Below are positions 38,133 to 49,484 of a stretch of 61,819 nt of DNA, piece after piece (the first letter of the stretch is position 1; each line of letters opens with the position of its first letter). Under the pieces are notes generated by a model that saw only the letters and a list, made by a program, of their open reading frames with translations, had not been told where the DNA came from and did not search any database. The DNA is from Deinococcus aerolatus (GTDB lineage: Bacteria > Deinococcota > Deinococci > Deinococcales > Deinococcaceae), in contig NZ_BMOL01000018.1 of the NCBI RefSeq assembly GCF_014647055.1, forward strand, positions 1 to 61,819. The letters run 5' to 3'. The position numbers were made by a program, and so were the translations under genes.

Positions 38133-40688
38133 TCAGCGCGTGTCTATTCCCCGTTCACTGGGATCCAGCGCCCGCGCCAGGTACGGCGCGGTCCGGCTTC
38201 CCCTGGCCTGCGCGACCTGTGCAGGCGCGCCCTGGGCCACCAGCTGGCCACCCTCGTCGCCCGCGCCGGGTCCGACGTCGATGACCCAGTCGCTGCCGAC
38301 GACCAGCTGCATGTCGTGCTCCACGGCGATCACGGTGTGGCCGGCCTCGACCAGCCGGTCCAGCTGCCGGGCCAGGCGCTCCACGTCGGCAGGGTGCAGA
38401 CCGGTGGTGGGTTCGTCCAGAAGGTATAGCGTGTGCCCCCGCCCGGCGCGCTGCAACTCGGTGGCCAGCTTGATGCGCTGGGCCTCGCCGCCGGACAGCT
38501 CGGTGGCGGGCTGGCCGAGCCGCAGGTAACCCAGGCCCACCTCGCGCAGGGTGTCCAGGCTGCGGAACACCGCCGGGTCATCCTTGAAAAAGGTCCAGGC
38601 GGCGTCCACCGTCATGCCCAGCACCTCGGCGACGTTGCGCCCCCGCAGCTGAACCTCAAGCGTTGCGGCGTTGTAGCGCGCACCGTGGCACACCGGGCAC
38701 GGCGCGTACACGCTGGGCAAGAACAGCAGCTCCACCATCACCCAGCCCTCGCCCTGGCAGTGCTCGCAGCGCCCACCCTTGACGTTGAAGGAAAACCGTC
38801 CCGCGCCGTAGCCGCGCACCCGGGCCAGTGGCGTGGCCGCGAACAGCTTCCGGACGTGGTCGAACAGACCGGTGTAGGTGGCCATGTTGCTGCGCGGCGT
38901 GCGGCCGATGGGTTTCTGGTTAACCTGCACCAGCCGCGTGAGCGCCGCCACGTCGCCCCCCAGCCGCGCGGCGCTGGGGGCCACCGGCGTCTCCCCCAGC
39001 TCCTCCTCGGCCCCAGGTGCGCGGTCCTGCCCCGTGTTCTCCTGACCGAAGTGGGCAGCGAGCGTCTCGGCCAGCGCCAGGCTGACCAGGCTGGACTTGC
39101 CCGAACCCGACACGCCGGTCACGCAGGTCAGCGCGCCCAGCGGGAACCGAGCGCTCAGGTCCTGAAGGTTGTGACGCGTGACGCCGTGCAGCTCCAGCCA
39201 GCCTGCCGGGATGCGTGGGTGGCGGGCAGGTTGCGGGGCCGTCCGGAACAGGTACTCGGCGGTTCGGGAGCCGTCCACGCGGCGCAGCCCCTCCGGCGGG
39301 CCGCTGTACAGGATCTCACCGCCGTGTTCCCCGGCCCCCGGCCCCACGTCCACGATCCAGTCGGCGCGGCGCACCACATCCAGGTCGTGTTCCACCACGA
39401 ACAGCGAGTTGCCGGCCGCCTTCAGTCCGGCCAGCGCCGCGAGCAGCGCCTCGGTGTCGGCGGGGTGCAGCCCGGCCGAGGGCTCGTCCAGGACGTACAC
39501 CACGCCGAACAGGTTGGAATACAGCTGGGTGGCTAGGCGCAGGCGCTGCAACTCGCCGGGGGAGAGGGTGGGGGTCGAGCGCTCCAGCTGCAGGTAGCCC
39601 AGCCCCAGGTTCAGCAGCACGTCCAGCCGGGCCACCAGGTCCGCGGTCACGCGCTGCCGGGCCAGGGCCTGTTCGGGACGCTGCTCAAGCAGCCCCGCGT
39701 GCCCATCCTCGTGGCCGCTGGCGTAGGGGCGCAATAGCGCCGCCACCTGTTTGAGCGGCAGCCGCGAGAAGTCGGCGATGTCGTACCCCGCGAACGTGAC
39801 GGCCAGGGCGTCAGGGCGCAGCCGCTTGCCGCGGCAGACCGGGCACGCGGCCGAGACCATGTACCCCTGCACACGCCGCTTCATGGAGGCGCTCTCGGTG
39901 CTGGCAAAGGTGTGCAGGATGTGGCGCCGGGCGCTGCTGAAGGTGCCCATGTACCCGGGCTCGGCCCCGCGGTTGACCGCCCGCCGGGTCTCGTCCGGGG
40001 TCAGGCCCGGGTAGACCGGCACTACCGGCTGCTCATCGCTGAACAGGATCCAGTCGCGGGTGTCCTGCGGCAGCGTGTGCCACGGCACGTCCACGTTGAT
40101 GCCCAGTGACACCAGGATGTCGCGCTGGTTCTGACCGCCCCAGGCCTGCGGCCAGGCCGCCACGGCCCGCTCGCGGATGGTCAGCGACGGATCCGGCACC
40201 ATCGAGGCCTCGGTTACCTCGTACACCCGGCCCAGACCATGGCAGGAGGGACAGGCCCCCTCGGGGGTGTTGGGCGAGAAGCCCTCGGCGTAGATGATGT
40301 CCTGCCCCGGCGGGTAGACCCCGGCGCGCGAGTACAGCATGCGCACCAGGTTGGACAGCGTGGTGACGCTGCCCACCGAGGAGCGGGCGGTGGGGGCGCC
40401 GCGCTGCTGCTGCAGGGCGACGGCGGGGGGCAGGCCCTCGATGGCGTCCACGTCCGGCGCTCCCACCTGATGAAACAGGCGCCGGGCGTAGGGCGAGACC
40501 GATTCCAGGTAGCGCCGCTGCGCCTCGGCGTACAGCGTCCCAAAGGCCAGAGAGGACTTGCCCGAGCCGGAGACGCCGGTGAACACCACCAGGGCGTCGC
40601 GCGGCACCCGCAGCGACAGGTCTTTGAGGTTGTGTTCCCGCGCGCCGCGCACCTGCACGTAGCCGGAAAAGGCAGGGGGAGTGGACAT
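38133..40688 (-). CDS. uvrA2: Class II excinuclease subunit A (UvrA2)
   Basis: An 851-aa UvrA paralogue with two ABC modules. Walker A loops are [10 protein letters not shown] (37-46) and [12 protein letters not shown] in the second half; zinc-finger pairs [16 protein letters not shown] and CEHCQGEG with CPVCHG are visible. Signature motifs are [11 protein letters not shown] (first, glycine changed to proline) and [11 protein letters not shown] (second). The insertion that binds UvrB in UvrA1 is missing, which explains the short length. Known UvrA2 proteins contribute to tolerance of DNA damage or DNA-binding drugs. CATACT lies 8 bases before the ATG at 40688. Confidence 0.92.
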   Translation of the reverse strand: MSTPPAFSGYVQVRGAREHNLKDLSLRVPRDALVVFTGVSGSGKSSLAFGTLYAEAQRRYLESVSPYARRLFHQVGAPDVDAIEGLPPAVALQQQRGAPTARSSVGSVTTLSNLVRMLYSRAGVYPPGQDIIYAEGFSPNTPEGACPSCHGLGRVYEVTEASMVPDPSLTIRERAVAAWPQAWGGQNQRDILVSLGINVDVPWHTLPQDTRDWILFSDEQPVVPVYPGLTPDETRRAVNRGAEPGYMGTFSSARRHILHTFASTESASMKRRVQGYMVSAACPVCRGKRLRPDALAVTFAGYDIADFSRLPLKQVAALLRPYASGHEDGHAGLLEQRPEQALARQRVTADLVARLDVLLNLGLGYLQLERSTPTLSPGELQRLRLATQLYSNLFGVVYVLDEPSAGLHPADTEALLAALAGLKAAGNSLFVVEHDLDVVRRADWIVDVGPGAGEHGGEILYSGPPEGLRRVDGSRTAEYLFRTAPQPARHPRIPAGWLELHGVTRHNLQDLSARFPLGALTCVTGVSGSGKSSLVSLALAETLAAHFGQENTGQDRAPGAEEELGETPVAPSAARLGGDVAALTRLVQVNQKPIGRTPRSNMATYTGLFDHVRKLFAATPLARVRGYGAGRFSFNVKGGRCEHCQGEGWVMVELLFLPSVYAPCPVCHGARYNAATLEVQLRGRNVAEVLGMTVDAAWTFFKDDPAVFRSLDTLREVGLGYLRLGQPATELSGGEAQRIKLATELQRAGRGHTLYLLDEPTTGLHPADVERLARQLDRLVEAGHTVIAVEHDMQLVVGSDWVIDVGPGAGDEGGQLVAQGAPAQVAQARGSRTAPYLARALDPSERGIDTR

Positions 40689-40830
40689 GGTGTCCCAGTA
40701 TGGGTGGGGGCCTGGCCCCAGCGGCGCGAGTCGCAACGTTGGCTGAACCCCCCGCCGCGCCGCGCTCAGAATGCGGCGCGGGCCACGCCAGTCGGGGGCG
40801 CCATTGACACCGCTGTGCCGCGCTCTTACG

Positions 40831-41736
40831 ATGCCCCATGACCCTGGTCCGCTTTGCTTTGCCCGGTATGGTGCTGTTGCTGAACCGGTCCGGCACGTGA
40901 CTGACGTCCTGCCTCCTTCCAGCGGGGCCTGGCCGGCCCTGCACACCCAGCAGTTGTGCTTTCCGGTGCAGGCGCTGGACGGCACGGCGCTGCACATCGG
41001 CGCGCGGCTGCAGCTGCCGGTGTCGGAGCGGCGCGTGCCTGCGGTGGTGATCGCCCACGGCTCCAACGGCATCGACTCGCGGGGGCAACTGCACGCGCTG
41101 GACCTGAACCGCGCCGGTATAGCCACGCTGGAGCTCGACATGTGGGGCGCGCGTGGACTGGACGGCGGCTCCGAGGGCCGTCCGGGGGCGGCGTGGGAGA
41201 ACCTGCCCGACGTGTTCGGGGCCTTCGCCCTGCTCGCGGCGCATCCACGGGTGGACCCCCAGCGCATCGGCGTGCTGGGCTTCTCATGGGGCGGCGTAGT
41301 GACGCTGCTCAGCGCCACCCGTCGGTGCCGTGACCAGTACCTTCCAGCAGGCCAGCAGTTCGCCGCACACGCGGCCATGTATCCGGCGTGCTGGATCTAC
41401 AACACCGTCCCCGGCTATGAACTGCGGAACCTGACCGGAGCGCGGGTGCTGGTTCTGGTGGGCGGGCGTGACCGCTACGACGACCCCGGCGACTCGGGCC
41501 ATGACCTGATCACCGGCCTGGGACCGGCCGACCGCGCCCTGGTGCAGACCGTCGTCTATCCCGGCGCGGAACACGGTTTCAATATGCTGGAGGCCCCGTA
41601 CCAGTACCGTGATCCCATCCTTCACCGGGGACAGGGCGGCGAGGGACGGTCAGCCCCCCACCCCGAATCAAGGGAGGCGGCCCGCCTCGCGCTGCTGCGG
41701 TTTTTTGGGGACGCACTGGCAGGGCAGGGGACCTGA
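40831..41736 (+). CDS. Dienelactone hydrolase-family alpha/beta hydrolase
   Basis: About 301 aa. The nucleophile elbow GFSWGG places serine 152, the aspartate lies in VGGRDRYDDPGDSG and the histidine in PGAEHGFNM: a complete Ser-Asp-His triad. ERRVPAVVIAHGSNGIDSRG is the oxyanion region. The start may be ATG at 40831 (MPHDPG) or GTG at 40897 (VTDVLPP). The enzyme probably hydrolyses an ester or lactone in the cytoplasm or periplasm. It is divergent from uvrA2, 142 bases between starts. Confidence 0.82.
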   Translation: MPHDPGPLCFARYGAVAEPVRHVTDVLPPSSGAWPALHTQQLCFPVQALDGTALHIGARLQLPVSERRVPAVVIAHGSNGIDSRGQLHALDLNRAGIATLELDMWGARGLDGGSEGRPGAAWENLPDVFGAFALLAAHPRVDPQRIGVLGFSWGGVVTLLSATRRCRDQYLPAGQQFAAHAAMYPACWIYNTVPGYELRNLTGARVLVLVGGRDRYDDPGDSGHDLITGLGPADRALVQTVVYPGAEHGFNMLEAPYQYRDPILHRGQGGEGRSAPHPESREAARLALLRFFGDALAGQGT

Positions 41737-41799
41737 TGATCGACATGATGGACGGTCAGCTTCACCACCTGGACCTGGACTGCGCAGGCGGTGGCCCGT

Positions 41800-42282
41800 A
41801 TGGGGGCTGAGGCCCGGATCCGGGAGCTTGGCCTGGTGCTGCCGCCGCCGCTGCAGTTGCCGGACGGCGTGGTGTTGCCGTTTGCGGTGGTCCGGGTGGT
41901 GGGCCAGCGCGCTGTCGTGTCCGGCCACGGTCCGCAGGCTCCGAACGGCACGCTGGCCACGCCGCTGGGAAAGGTAGGCGCTGAGGTCTCGCCGGAGCAG
42001 GCGCACGCCGCCGCACGCCTGGTGGCCCTCGCAATGCTGGGCAGCCTGCGCCGGAGTCTGGGCGATCTGGACCGGATCACCGCCTGGGTGCGGGTGTTCG
42101 GGATGGTCAATGCCGCGCCCGGATTTACCGGGTTACCGGGCGTCATCAACGGCTTTTCCGCGGTGATTCTCGACGTCTTCGGCCCAGAGACCGGCCAGCA
42201 CGCACGCTCGGCGGTGGGCGTGGCCGAGTTGCCGTGGCACATCCCTGTGGAAGTAGAAGCCGAGGTCTTAATCCGGGACTGA
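41800..42282 (+). CDS. RidA (YjgF/UK114) family protein
   Basis: A 160-aa RidA-like protein of the longer YjgH type: start AEARIRELGLVLPPPLQLP, central VVSGHGPQ, then the helix region ARLVALAMLGSLRRSLGDLDRI and the end GPETGQHARSAVGVAELPWHIPVEVEAEV (read piecewise), which contains the conserved arginine that binds carboxylates. Trimeric imine/enamine deaminase activity is known for the family, less certain for this subgroup. ATG at 41800 or GTG at 41791 are both possible. It follows the hydrolase gene by 63 bases. Confidence 0.83.
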   Translation: MGAEARIRELGLVLPPPLQLPDGVVLPFAVVRVVGQRAVVSGHGPQAPNGTLATPLGKVGAEVSPEQAHAAARLVALAMLGSLRRSLGDLDRITAWVRVFGMVNAAPGFTGLPGVINGFSAVILDVFGPETGQHARSAVGVAELPWHIPVEVEAEVLIRD

Positions 42283-42380
42283 CTTGAGATGGGAGGTCAT
42301 TGCGCCATGGCTCGCTGAGCGAAATGGCGGGAGCGCTTTGTCGCTGACCCCGAAATCAACTTCTGCATCACTCTGGATTC

Positions 42381-42514
42381 AACCGGCGTTAATGGACAAG
42401 TAAATGTAGACGTGTGAGCTGCAATTTTCACTGTGCTGATGCTTGGGCTTGTGCACATGGGAATGGAACATTGATAAAGTGGGATGATGAGGTCTCTGTC
42501 CATTAACGCCGGTT
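42381..42514. repeat. 134-bp MITE-like element with perfect 18-bp inverted ends
   Basis: AACCGGCGTTAATGGACA at 42381-42398 is exactly inverted at 42497-42514. The 98 bases between are clearly more AT-rich than the surroundings and non-coding. Each end is flanked by TTC (42378-42380 and 42515-42517), which could be a 3-bp target duplication. No transposase inside; a passenger of an unknown IS is the simplest reading. Confidence 0.6.
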
Positions 42515-42695
42515 TTCTGCGTTCAGCCCATGATTCAGGTAGTGAGCGCGCTCGCAGACTAATGGGGGCGCAGCAGGCGACCGAACTCGATGCCACGATT
42601 CCGCTCCTCTCAGGCCTGTGCCCCCCGCCTAACAAAACGGCATACACCAGCCCGCCAATGACCGCCGGAGGGAGCTACTGCTACTCGGTGGGGAC

Positions 42696-43101
42696 TTGGA
42701 ACGGCTGCACCGCCAGGCTGCCTCCGACACCACGCTGCACGCCGCCCTGGTCCTGATCGACCAGCACGCCTACCAGGTACGTGATCTGCTGGCCCTGCAG
42801 TGGGCCAACTTCGATTTCGCCACCGGCAGCGCCCTGCGCCCGCACGCCGTCACACGGCTAAACGACACCGCCCTGAAGGCCTTTGCACCCCCAACACCCA
42901 AAAGCTGGCGCAGGCCACCGCCCTGGCACGGGGTCTAGGCGACACGCCGCACCACCAGGCGCATCTGCCCCAGAATGGCCCCTTTCCCAGGGGAGTCCAG
43001 GCCGCGCCCAGCTTATGGCCCTAGCGGTCCCCCTGCCCTATGGCTACTGGCTGCTGCGGATCCTGGCGTTGCGGGCGCTGGACCGCGGCGCCGACGACTG
43101 A
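42696..43101 (+). pseudogene. Tyrosine-recombinase-like protein, frameshifted remnant
   Basis: The first frame reads ALVLIDQHAYQVRDLLALQW and ANFDFATGSALRPHAVTRLN, like the RxSELLALRWxDID block of integrases. After a frame change the end reads PLPYGYWLLRILALRALDRG before TGA at 43101. No start with a ribosome-binding site fits, and no catalytic tyrosine can be assigned. A short Deinococcus-specific protein related to recombinases is an alternative origin. It sits next to the MITE-like element. Confidence 0.45.
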
Positions 43102-43140
43102 CTGGGGCCAATCCGCTCGGCGCTCGGCCTGGCCCCAGGG

Positions 43141-43617
43141 TCAGGAGGACGCGGCGGCCACCTTCCGCAGCAGGTTAACGGTCTCGATCATGGCGGTGAC
43201 CGCCTCTGCGCCCTTGTTTCCCGCCTTGATCCCGGCGCGGTTGAGCGCCTGCTCCACGGTGTCGGTGGTCAGGACGCCGAAGGCCACCGGCACGCCGGTC
43301 TGAAGCGAGGTGTTCAAGATGCCGGTGGCAGCGGCGCCCGCCACAAAGTCGTAATGGTCCGTGTCGCCCTTGATCACGGCCCCCAGACACACCACCGCGT
43401 CGTAGCGGCCGCTCTCGGCCAGTTTGCGTGCCACCAGCGGCACCTCGTAGGCCCCTGGAACGAGGTAATGGTCCAGCTGCCCGGTGGCGCCGCCATGCTG
43501 TACGAAGGCCAGCTCCGCGCCTTCCACCAGCCGGTCCACGATCAGGTGGTTCCAGCGCGTGCTGACAACAGCAAAGGTCATGTCGGTGGCGATCAGGTTT
43601 GCTTCGGTTCGGTTCAT
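43141..43617 (-). CDS. ribH: 6,7-dimethyl-8-ribityllumazine synthase
   Basis: A 158-aa lumazine synthase of normal length. Substrate-binding patches are STRWNHLIVDRL, PGAYEVPLVARKL and CLGAVIKGDTDHYDFV, with catalytic histidine H88. It condenses the ribitylamino-uracil with dihydroxybutanone phosphate from RibBA, forming an icosahedral or pentameric shell. AAGGAG precedes the ATG by 6 bases. Last gene of the riboflavin operon, 71 bases after ribBA. Confidence 0.95.
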   Translation of the reverse strand: MNRTEANLIATDMTFAVVSTRWNHLIVDRLVEGAELAFVQHGGATGQLDHYLVPGAYEVPLVARKLAESGRYDAVVCLGAVIKGDTDHYDFVAGAAATGILNTSLQTGVPVAFGVLTTDTVEQALNRAGIKAGNKGAEAVTAMIETVNLLRKVAAASS

Positions 43618-43688
43618 GGAATGCTCCTTGGGGGGGGAGACAGGTGGCACGGGCCGCCAGGGCGCGTCGCATCCGCCTCCGCACGGGT

Positions 43689-44905
<1,217 letters not shown>

Positions 44906-44909
<4 letters not shown>

Positions 44910-45580
44910 GCGCCGACCTGCTGGGCGTCACGGCCTGCCCCCTCTGGGGTGGGCGGCGTCCAGTCCCGCATCAGCAGCAGGCGCTCGGCGTACTTGGCCA
45001 TCTGATCGGCCTCCAGGTTCACCTGCGTTCCGGCAGCCCAGGTGTGCAGGGTGGTCACGTCCAGCGTGTGTGGCACCAGCCACAGCGTGAACTCGTCGGC
45101 GCGCAGGTCGGCGCGGCTGCCCGCCGGGCCACCCACGTCCACCACGGTCAGGCTCACACCGTCCACGGTGACGCTGCCCTTGGGCACCAGGTAACGGGCC
45201 AGCGCGGCGGGGGCACGCAGGGTCATGGTGTACGCGCCGGGCCGGGCCTCGACGTTCAGCACCTCACCCACGCCGTCAACGTGGCCGCTCACCACGTGGC
45301 CGCCGAAACGGGCCTGCGCGGTCATGGCCCGCTCCAGATTCACGCGGTGCCCGTCCTGCCAGTGCGGGGCGGTTTTGGCCAGGGTCTCGCGGCTGAGGTC
45401 CACCGTGAAGCCCGCGTGGTCCCAGGCAGTCACGGTCAGGCAGGTGCCGTTCACCGCGACGCTCTCGCCCAGGGACAGGTCCGCCCACATCTCGTTCGGT
45501 TCGATGGTGACGGTCAGGTTGCCGGCGGTGTCCACGGTGCGGGCCACACGCCCGAGCTGCTCAATAATTCCAGTAAACAT
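44906..45580 (-). CDS. ribE: Riboflavin synthase, alpha subunit
   Basis: A 224-aa protein of two homologous lumazine-binding barrels: [12 protein letters not shown] and [13 protein letters not shown] in the first, [14 protein letters not shown] and [13 protein letters not shown] in the second. It dismutates two lumazines to riboflavin. GAGG precedes the ATG at 45580 by 6 bases. It begins 86 bases after ribD and overlaps ribBA by 4 bases. Confidence 0.95.
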
Positions 45581-45666
45581 GGTTGACCTCGCGGCTGGCG
45601 GCGGGAAGCGGGTTCCCTGGCCAGCGTTTTTTCAGAGAAGAGTCAGAGAAGGGAGGGAAGGGCGCG

Positions 45667-46770
45667 TCAGAGCCGGGGAATGTCGCTCAACAGTCCCGTC
45701 ACGAGGACGTCCGTGCCCAGCGTCTCCACGGTCACGTCGCGCAGGGGCTGGGACTCGTGCATGGGGCGGGCAGGCGACGTGAGCGGCGGTAGACCATGTC
45801 CCAGCAGTTTGGGAGCGATGAAGACCCGCACCTCGTCCACCAGTCCGGCGTCCAGAAAGGCGCTGAGCAGCGTTGGCCCGCCTTCCAGCAGCACGCTGGA
45901 AATATTCAGGCGGCCCAGCCCGGTGAGGGCCTCCAGGGGCGTCGCGGCCCGCACGATGGTCACGCCCGCCGCCTCAAAAGCCGATGTCTCGGCGTCGGGA
46001 GCCGTCACGAGAAGGCTGCCCGGACGCCATGCGCGGGCCTGTGAACTGGACCGGGCACGGCGATCAAACACGACTGGGCGCGGGTCACGGCCCCCACAGA
46101 CCCCCCGCGTGGTCAGGGCCGGGTCATCGCTGTGCAGGGTGCCGCTGCCGACGGCCACAGCGTCCAGCGCGTCGCGCCAGGTCATGGACCGCGCCCGCGC
46201 CGCCTCGCCGCTGACCGCTCCGTTGCCCTCCCCCAGCGCGGCCACCTTGCCGTCAAGGGTCATGGCGTACTTGGCCACCACCCAGGGACGGCCCCGGAGG
46301 GTCAGGCTGCGGAAGCCGGCCTGCTGACGCAGCGCACCAGCCTCCAGCACCCCCACGTTCACATCGATCCCAGCGTCGCGCAGCGCCTGCACGCCGCGCC
46401 CGGCCACCCTGGGGTCCGGGTCCAGGGCAGAGACCACCACGCGCCGGACGCCCGACGCAATCAGGGCGTCCGCGCAGGGCGGGGTGCGGCCGTGGTGGCT
46501 GCACGGTTCCAGGGTCACGTAGGCGGTGGCGCCGCGGGCACGCGCTGCAGCGCCGCGCAGCGCGAACACCTCCGCGTGCGCCTCACCCGCCCTGGGGTGA
46601 AAGCCCCATCCCACCACCTCGTCATCCTGAACGATCACGCAGCCCACAGGTGGGTTGGGGGCCGTTCGCCCGAGTCCTCTGGCGGCCAGATCCAGCGCGA
46701 GCGTCATCCAGCGCTCGTCTGCGGACAGGGCCGCCGCCACCCTTCCGGGCGGCATTTTCTCTGTATACAT
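45667..46770 (-). CDS. ribD: Bifunctional riboflavin deaminase/reductase
   Basis: A 367-aa enzyme. The N-terminal deaminase has the zinc motifs AHAEVFALR and LEPCSHHGRTPPC; the C-terminal reductase has VVAKYAMTLDGKVA, SVLLEGGPTLLSAFL and DEVRVFIAPKLLG. It catalyses the second and third steps of riboflavin synthesis. First gene of the operon, directly behind an FMN riboswitch. The start is probably ATG at 46770; an ATG five codons later (MPPGR) is possible. Confidence 0.95.
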   Translation of the reverse strand: MYTEKMPPGRVAAALSADERWMTLALDLAARGLGRTAPNPPVGCVIVQDDEVVGWGFHPRAGEAHAEVFALRGAAARARGATAYVTLEPCSHHGRTPPCADALIASGVRRVVVSALDPDPRVAGRGVQALRDAGIDVNVGVLEAGALRQQAGFRSLTLRGRPWVVAKYAMTLDGKVAALGEGNGAVSGEAARARSMTWRDALDAVAVGSGTLHSDDPALTTRGVCGGRDPRPVVFDRRARSSSQARAWRPGSLLVTAPDAETSAFEAAGVTIVRAATPLEALTGLGRLNISSVLLEGGPTLLSAFLDAGLVDEVRVFIAPKLLGHGLPPLTSPARPMHESQPLRDVTVETLGTDVLVTGLLSDIPRL

Positions 46771-46800
46771 GGGTTGTCGTCACCCACCGGGGTGGGCAGA

Positions 46801-46955
<155 letters not shown>

Positions 46956-47154
46956 GCCCACCCGCAGGCGGGCCTCAGTGACGGTAGCAGGTTTGGCGGG
47001 GGACAATGTAGGCGGTGCAGACGAACCGACATGCAGGGGGGCGGTCAGGGGGCAGCGCCCCCGCACCCGCCGGCTCCGACGTCACCTGCCTGTTCAGACC
47101 GTCAGGTCTGATACTGGCAGGCGCGTCCCGCAGCCTCTATGCTGACCATTCCTC

Positions 47155-49311
47155 GTGAGTGACCCCTCCTTCCCACCGGCACCAGCGGTCCCGTTTACCT
47201 TTCCCGGCGACAGCGTCATGGCGGCCCGGATGCGCGCCCACGACTGGGCCGGCACGCCGCTGGGGGTCCCGGAGCGCTGGCCCCAGAGCCTGCGCACGGC
47301 TGTGGGCCTCACGCTGAGCGGCGCGTTTCCCACGGCGCTGTTGTGGGGACAGGACTTCACGCCGCTGTTCAACGACGCGTGCCTGGACATGATCGGCGAG
47401 CGGCATGCGGGCACCCTGGGGCGCGGCCTTCCGCGTTCCTGGCCTGAGCTGTGGGCCGTCTTCGGACCCCAGTTCCAGGGTGTGCGGCGCGGCGAGACGT
47501 TCCGCTTCACCGACCAGCGCCTGCCCCTGTCCCCCAGGGGGGGAACGCAGGAGGCGTACGTCACGCTGGGCTTCAGCCCCGTTCACGACGAGAGCGGCGC
47601 CGTGGGGGGCGTCCTGGTGACGGTGCTGGACACCACCACGGAGGTTCACGCGCGGCGGCAGCTTCAGGAGCAGCGCATTGAACTGGAGGCGCGCTCCCGC
47701 TCCCTGGCCCTGATCGAGCAGTTCGTGCAGGCTCCTACGGCAGACCGGACGGCAGGCGCGTTGATCCGGCATCTGCAACAGCTGCTGCTGGAGTATCTGC
47801 CCGCTGGCCACATGGCGTATTACGAACGGAGCGGCGGGGGCTGGCATGTCAGAAGTCTCGTCTCTGCCGGCGGCGCCGACGACCAGAGCGGGAGCGGCCA
47901 CGACACCCTGCCCCACGACACCGCCCATCTCAGGATTCCCCTCGAGACCGGCGAGCCGCACTACCCCGGCCGCCCGGACGGGCCCGCGCAGGCCAACCCA
48001 CACGCGGCGATGCTTCCGCTCCGGTGGGCCTCGGAGGTGCGCGGCATCTTCGGATTCGTCGCGGACGGACCAGACGCCCTGACCCCACGTCACCGCAACA
48101 TCCTGGAGGCCGCCGTCCGCAGTCTGGGCCTGGCACTGGGCCGCGAGCACCGTGAGGGCGAGGCGCGTGCCGACGCGAACGCCGCCCTGCTGGCCAGCCG
48201 CAGCCGGCTTCACTTTGCGCTGGAGGCCGCCGGACTGGGCGCCTGGGAACTCGACACCCGCACCCAGGTGGCCACCAGGACCCTGCGGCACGACGAGATC
48301 TTCGGGTATCCGCAGGGACACCCGGCCTGGACCTACCAGACCTTCCTCAACCACGTCCTCCCGGAAGACCGCGCGGAAGTGGACCGCAAGTACAGCGCTG
48401 CGCTGGAGCGCGGTGACACCTGGGACTTCCAGTGCCGCATCCGCCGGGTGGACGGAGAGGTGCGCTGGATCTGGGCGCGGGGCCAGACCATGGACGGCGG
48501 GGACGGGGCCTCCAACCACGTCCTGGGGCTGATCCAGGACGTCACCGGGCCGCGGCTGGCCGAGGCGAACATCGCCGAGCTCAACACGCACCTGGAGATG
48601 AGGGTCCGGGAGCGCACCCGCGCCCTGAAAGACGCCAACGATGAACTGGAGGCCTTCGCCTACAGCGTTTCGCATGACCTGCGGACCCCACTGCGGCACA
48701 TCGCAGGGTTCACGCAGCTGCTGCACAAGCACCTGGGCCACACCACCGACCCAAAGGCGGCCCGCTACCTCGCGGTGGTGCAGGACGCCGTGCAGCGCAT
48801 GGACCGGCTGCTGGAGGCCATGCTGAACCTGTCGCGCACGGCCCAGCTGCCGCTGCGGACCGGCCCGGTCGATCTGAACCACCTGACCGAGGAGGCCCGC
48901 GCGGCGCTGGCCACCGAGACGGACGGCCGGCCGGTTCAGTGGCAGATCGGTCCGCTGCCGCAGGTCACGGGCGATCCCACGATGCTGCGTCAGGTGCTGG
49001 TCAACCTGCTGTCCAACGCCCTGAAGTACAGCAGCAAACAGGACACCGCGTTGATCGAGCTGTGGGCCGAGGAGCAGCCGGACAGCTGGAAGGTGGTTGT
49101 CCGGGACAACGGGGTGGGCTTTGACCCCCGCTACGCCGAGCGGTTGTTCGGCGTTTTCCAGCGGCTGCACCGGCAGGACGACTTCGAAGGCACCGGGGTG
49201 GGGCTGGCCAATGTCCGGCGCATCGTCGTGCGGCACGGCGGCGAGGTCTCGGCCACCGCCCGGCCCGGCGAGGGCGCGACGTTCAGCTTCACGCTCCCGA
49301 AGCTGCCCTGA
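47155..49311 (+). CDS. PAS/GAF sensor histidine kinase
   Basis: 718 aa, no membrane segment. An N-terminal PAS-like domain (WGQDFTPLFNDACLDMIGERH) is followed by a GAF-like domain (about 200-345), a PAS_3-type domain (FALEAAGLGAWELDTRTQVATR to QDVTGPR) and a HisKA/HATPase core. The phospho-histidine lies in FAYSVSHDLRTPLRH; N-box (NLLSNALKYS), G1 (VRDNGVGFDP) and G2 (EGTGVGLANVRRI) are intact. Its kinase core closely resembles that of the LOV kinase. The start is GTG at 47155; TATGCT lies 11 bases upstream. Partner regulator unknown. Confidence 0.9.
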   Translation: MSDPSFPPAPAVPFTFPGDSVMAARMRAHDWAGTPLGVPERWPQSLRTAVGLTLSGAFPTALLWGQDFTPLFNDACLDMIGERHAGTLGRGLPRSWPELWAVFGPQFQGVRRGETFRFTDQRLPLSPRGGTQEAYVTLGFSPVHDESGAVGGVLVTVLDTTTEVHARRQLQEQRIELEARSRSLALIEQFVQAPTADRTAGALIRHLQQLLLEYLPAGHMAYYERSGGGWHVRSLVSAGGADDQSGSGHDTLPHDTAHLRIPLETGEPHYPGRPDGPAQANPHAAMLPLRWASEVRGIFGFVADGPDALTPRHRNILEAAVRSLGLALGREHREGEARADANAALLASRSRLHFALEAAGLGAWELDTRTQVATRTLRHDEIFGYPQGHPAWTYQTFLNHVLPEDRAEVDRKYSAALERGDTWDFQCRIRRVDGEVRWIWARGQTMDGGDGASNHVLGLIQDVTGPRLAEANIAELNTHLEMRVRERTRALKDANDELEAFAYSVSHDLRTPLRHIAGFTQLLHKHLGHTTDPKAARYLAVVQDAVQRMDRLLEAMLNLSRTAQLPLRTGPVDLNHLTEEARAALATETDGRPVQWQIGPLPQVTGDPTMLRQVLVNLLSNALKYSSKQDTALIELWAEEQPDSWKVVVRDNGVGFDPRYAERLFGVFQRLHRQDDFEGTGVGLANVRRIVVRHGGEVSATARPGEGATFSFTLPKLP

Positions 49312-49462
49312 ACCGGGAGAGGCCGAGCACATCCGGCCAGGGGGCCGCGCCCGACCGGTGCCCCCAGCACATTCAGCGGGCCCGGGCAGCCACCAGACCC
49401 GATGAAGCGTGGGAACCCTTGAACCGCTGGACCACTGACCTCCCCCGGACGCCGTCTCATCG

Positions 49463-49484
49463 CATCCATTAGAGTGAATGGATG
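49463..49484 (+). promoter_or_regulatory. Perfect 8+8 palindrome over the arsR start, likely ArsR operator
   Basis: CATCCATT and AATGGATG flank six bases. The palindrome contains the likely -10 (TAGAGT, 49470-49475) and the first codon of arsR (ATG 49482-49484), which lies 6 bases after the -10. An 8-N6-8 dyad at an arsR promoter fits autorepression by a dimeric ArsR protein. Confidence 0.7.

Noticed and set aside
42297..42647. A 116-codon minus-strand frame
   Set aside because: It spans the MITE-like element and flanks, has no start signal and resembles no family.
47137..49332. A 731-codon minus-strand open frame opposite the histidine kinase
   Set aside because: It mirrors the kinase gene through high third-position GC. 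The kinase has clear H, N, G1 and G2 motifs; the mirror frame has none.
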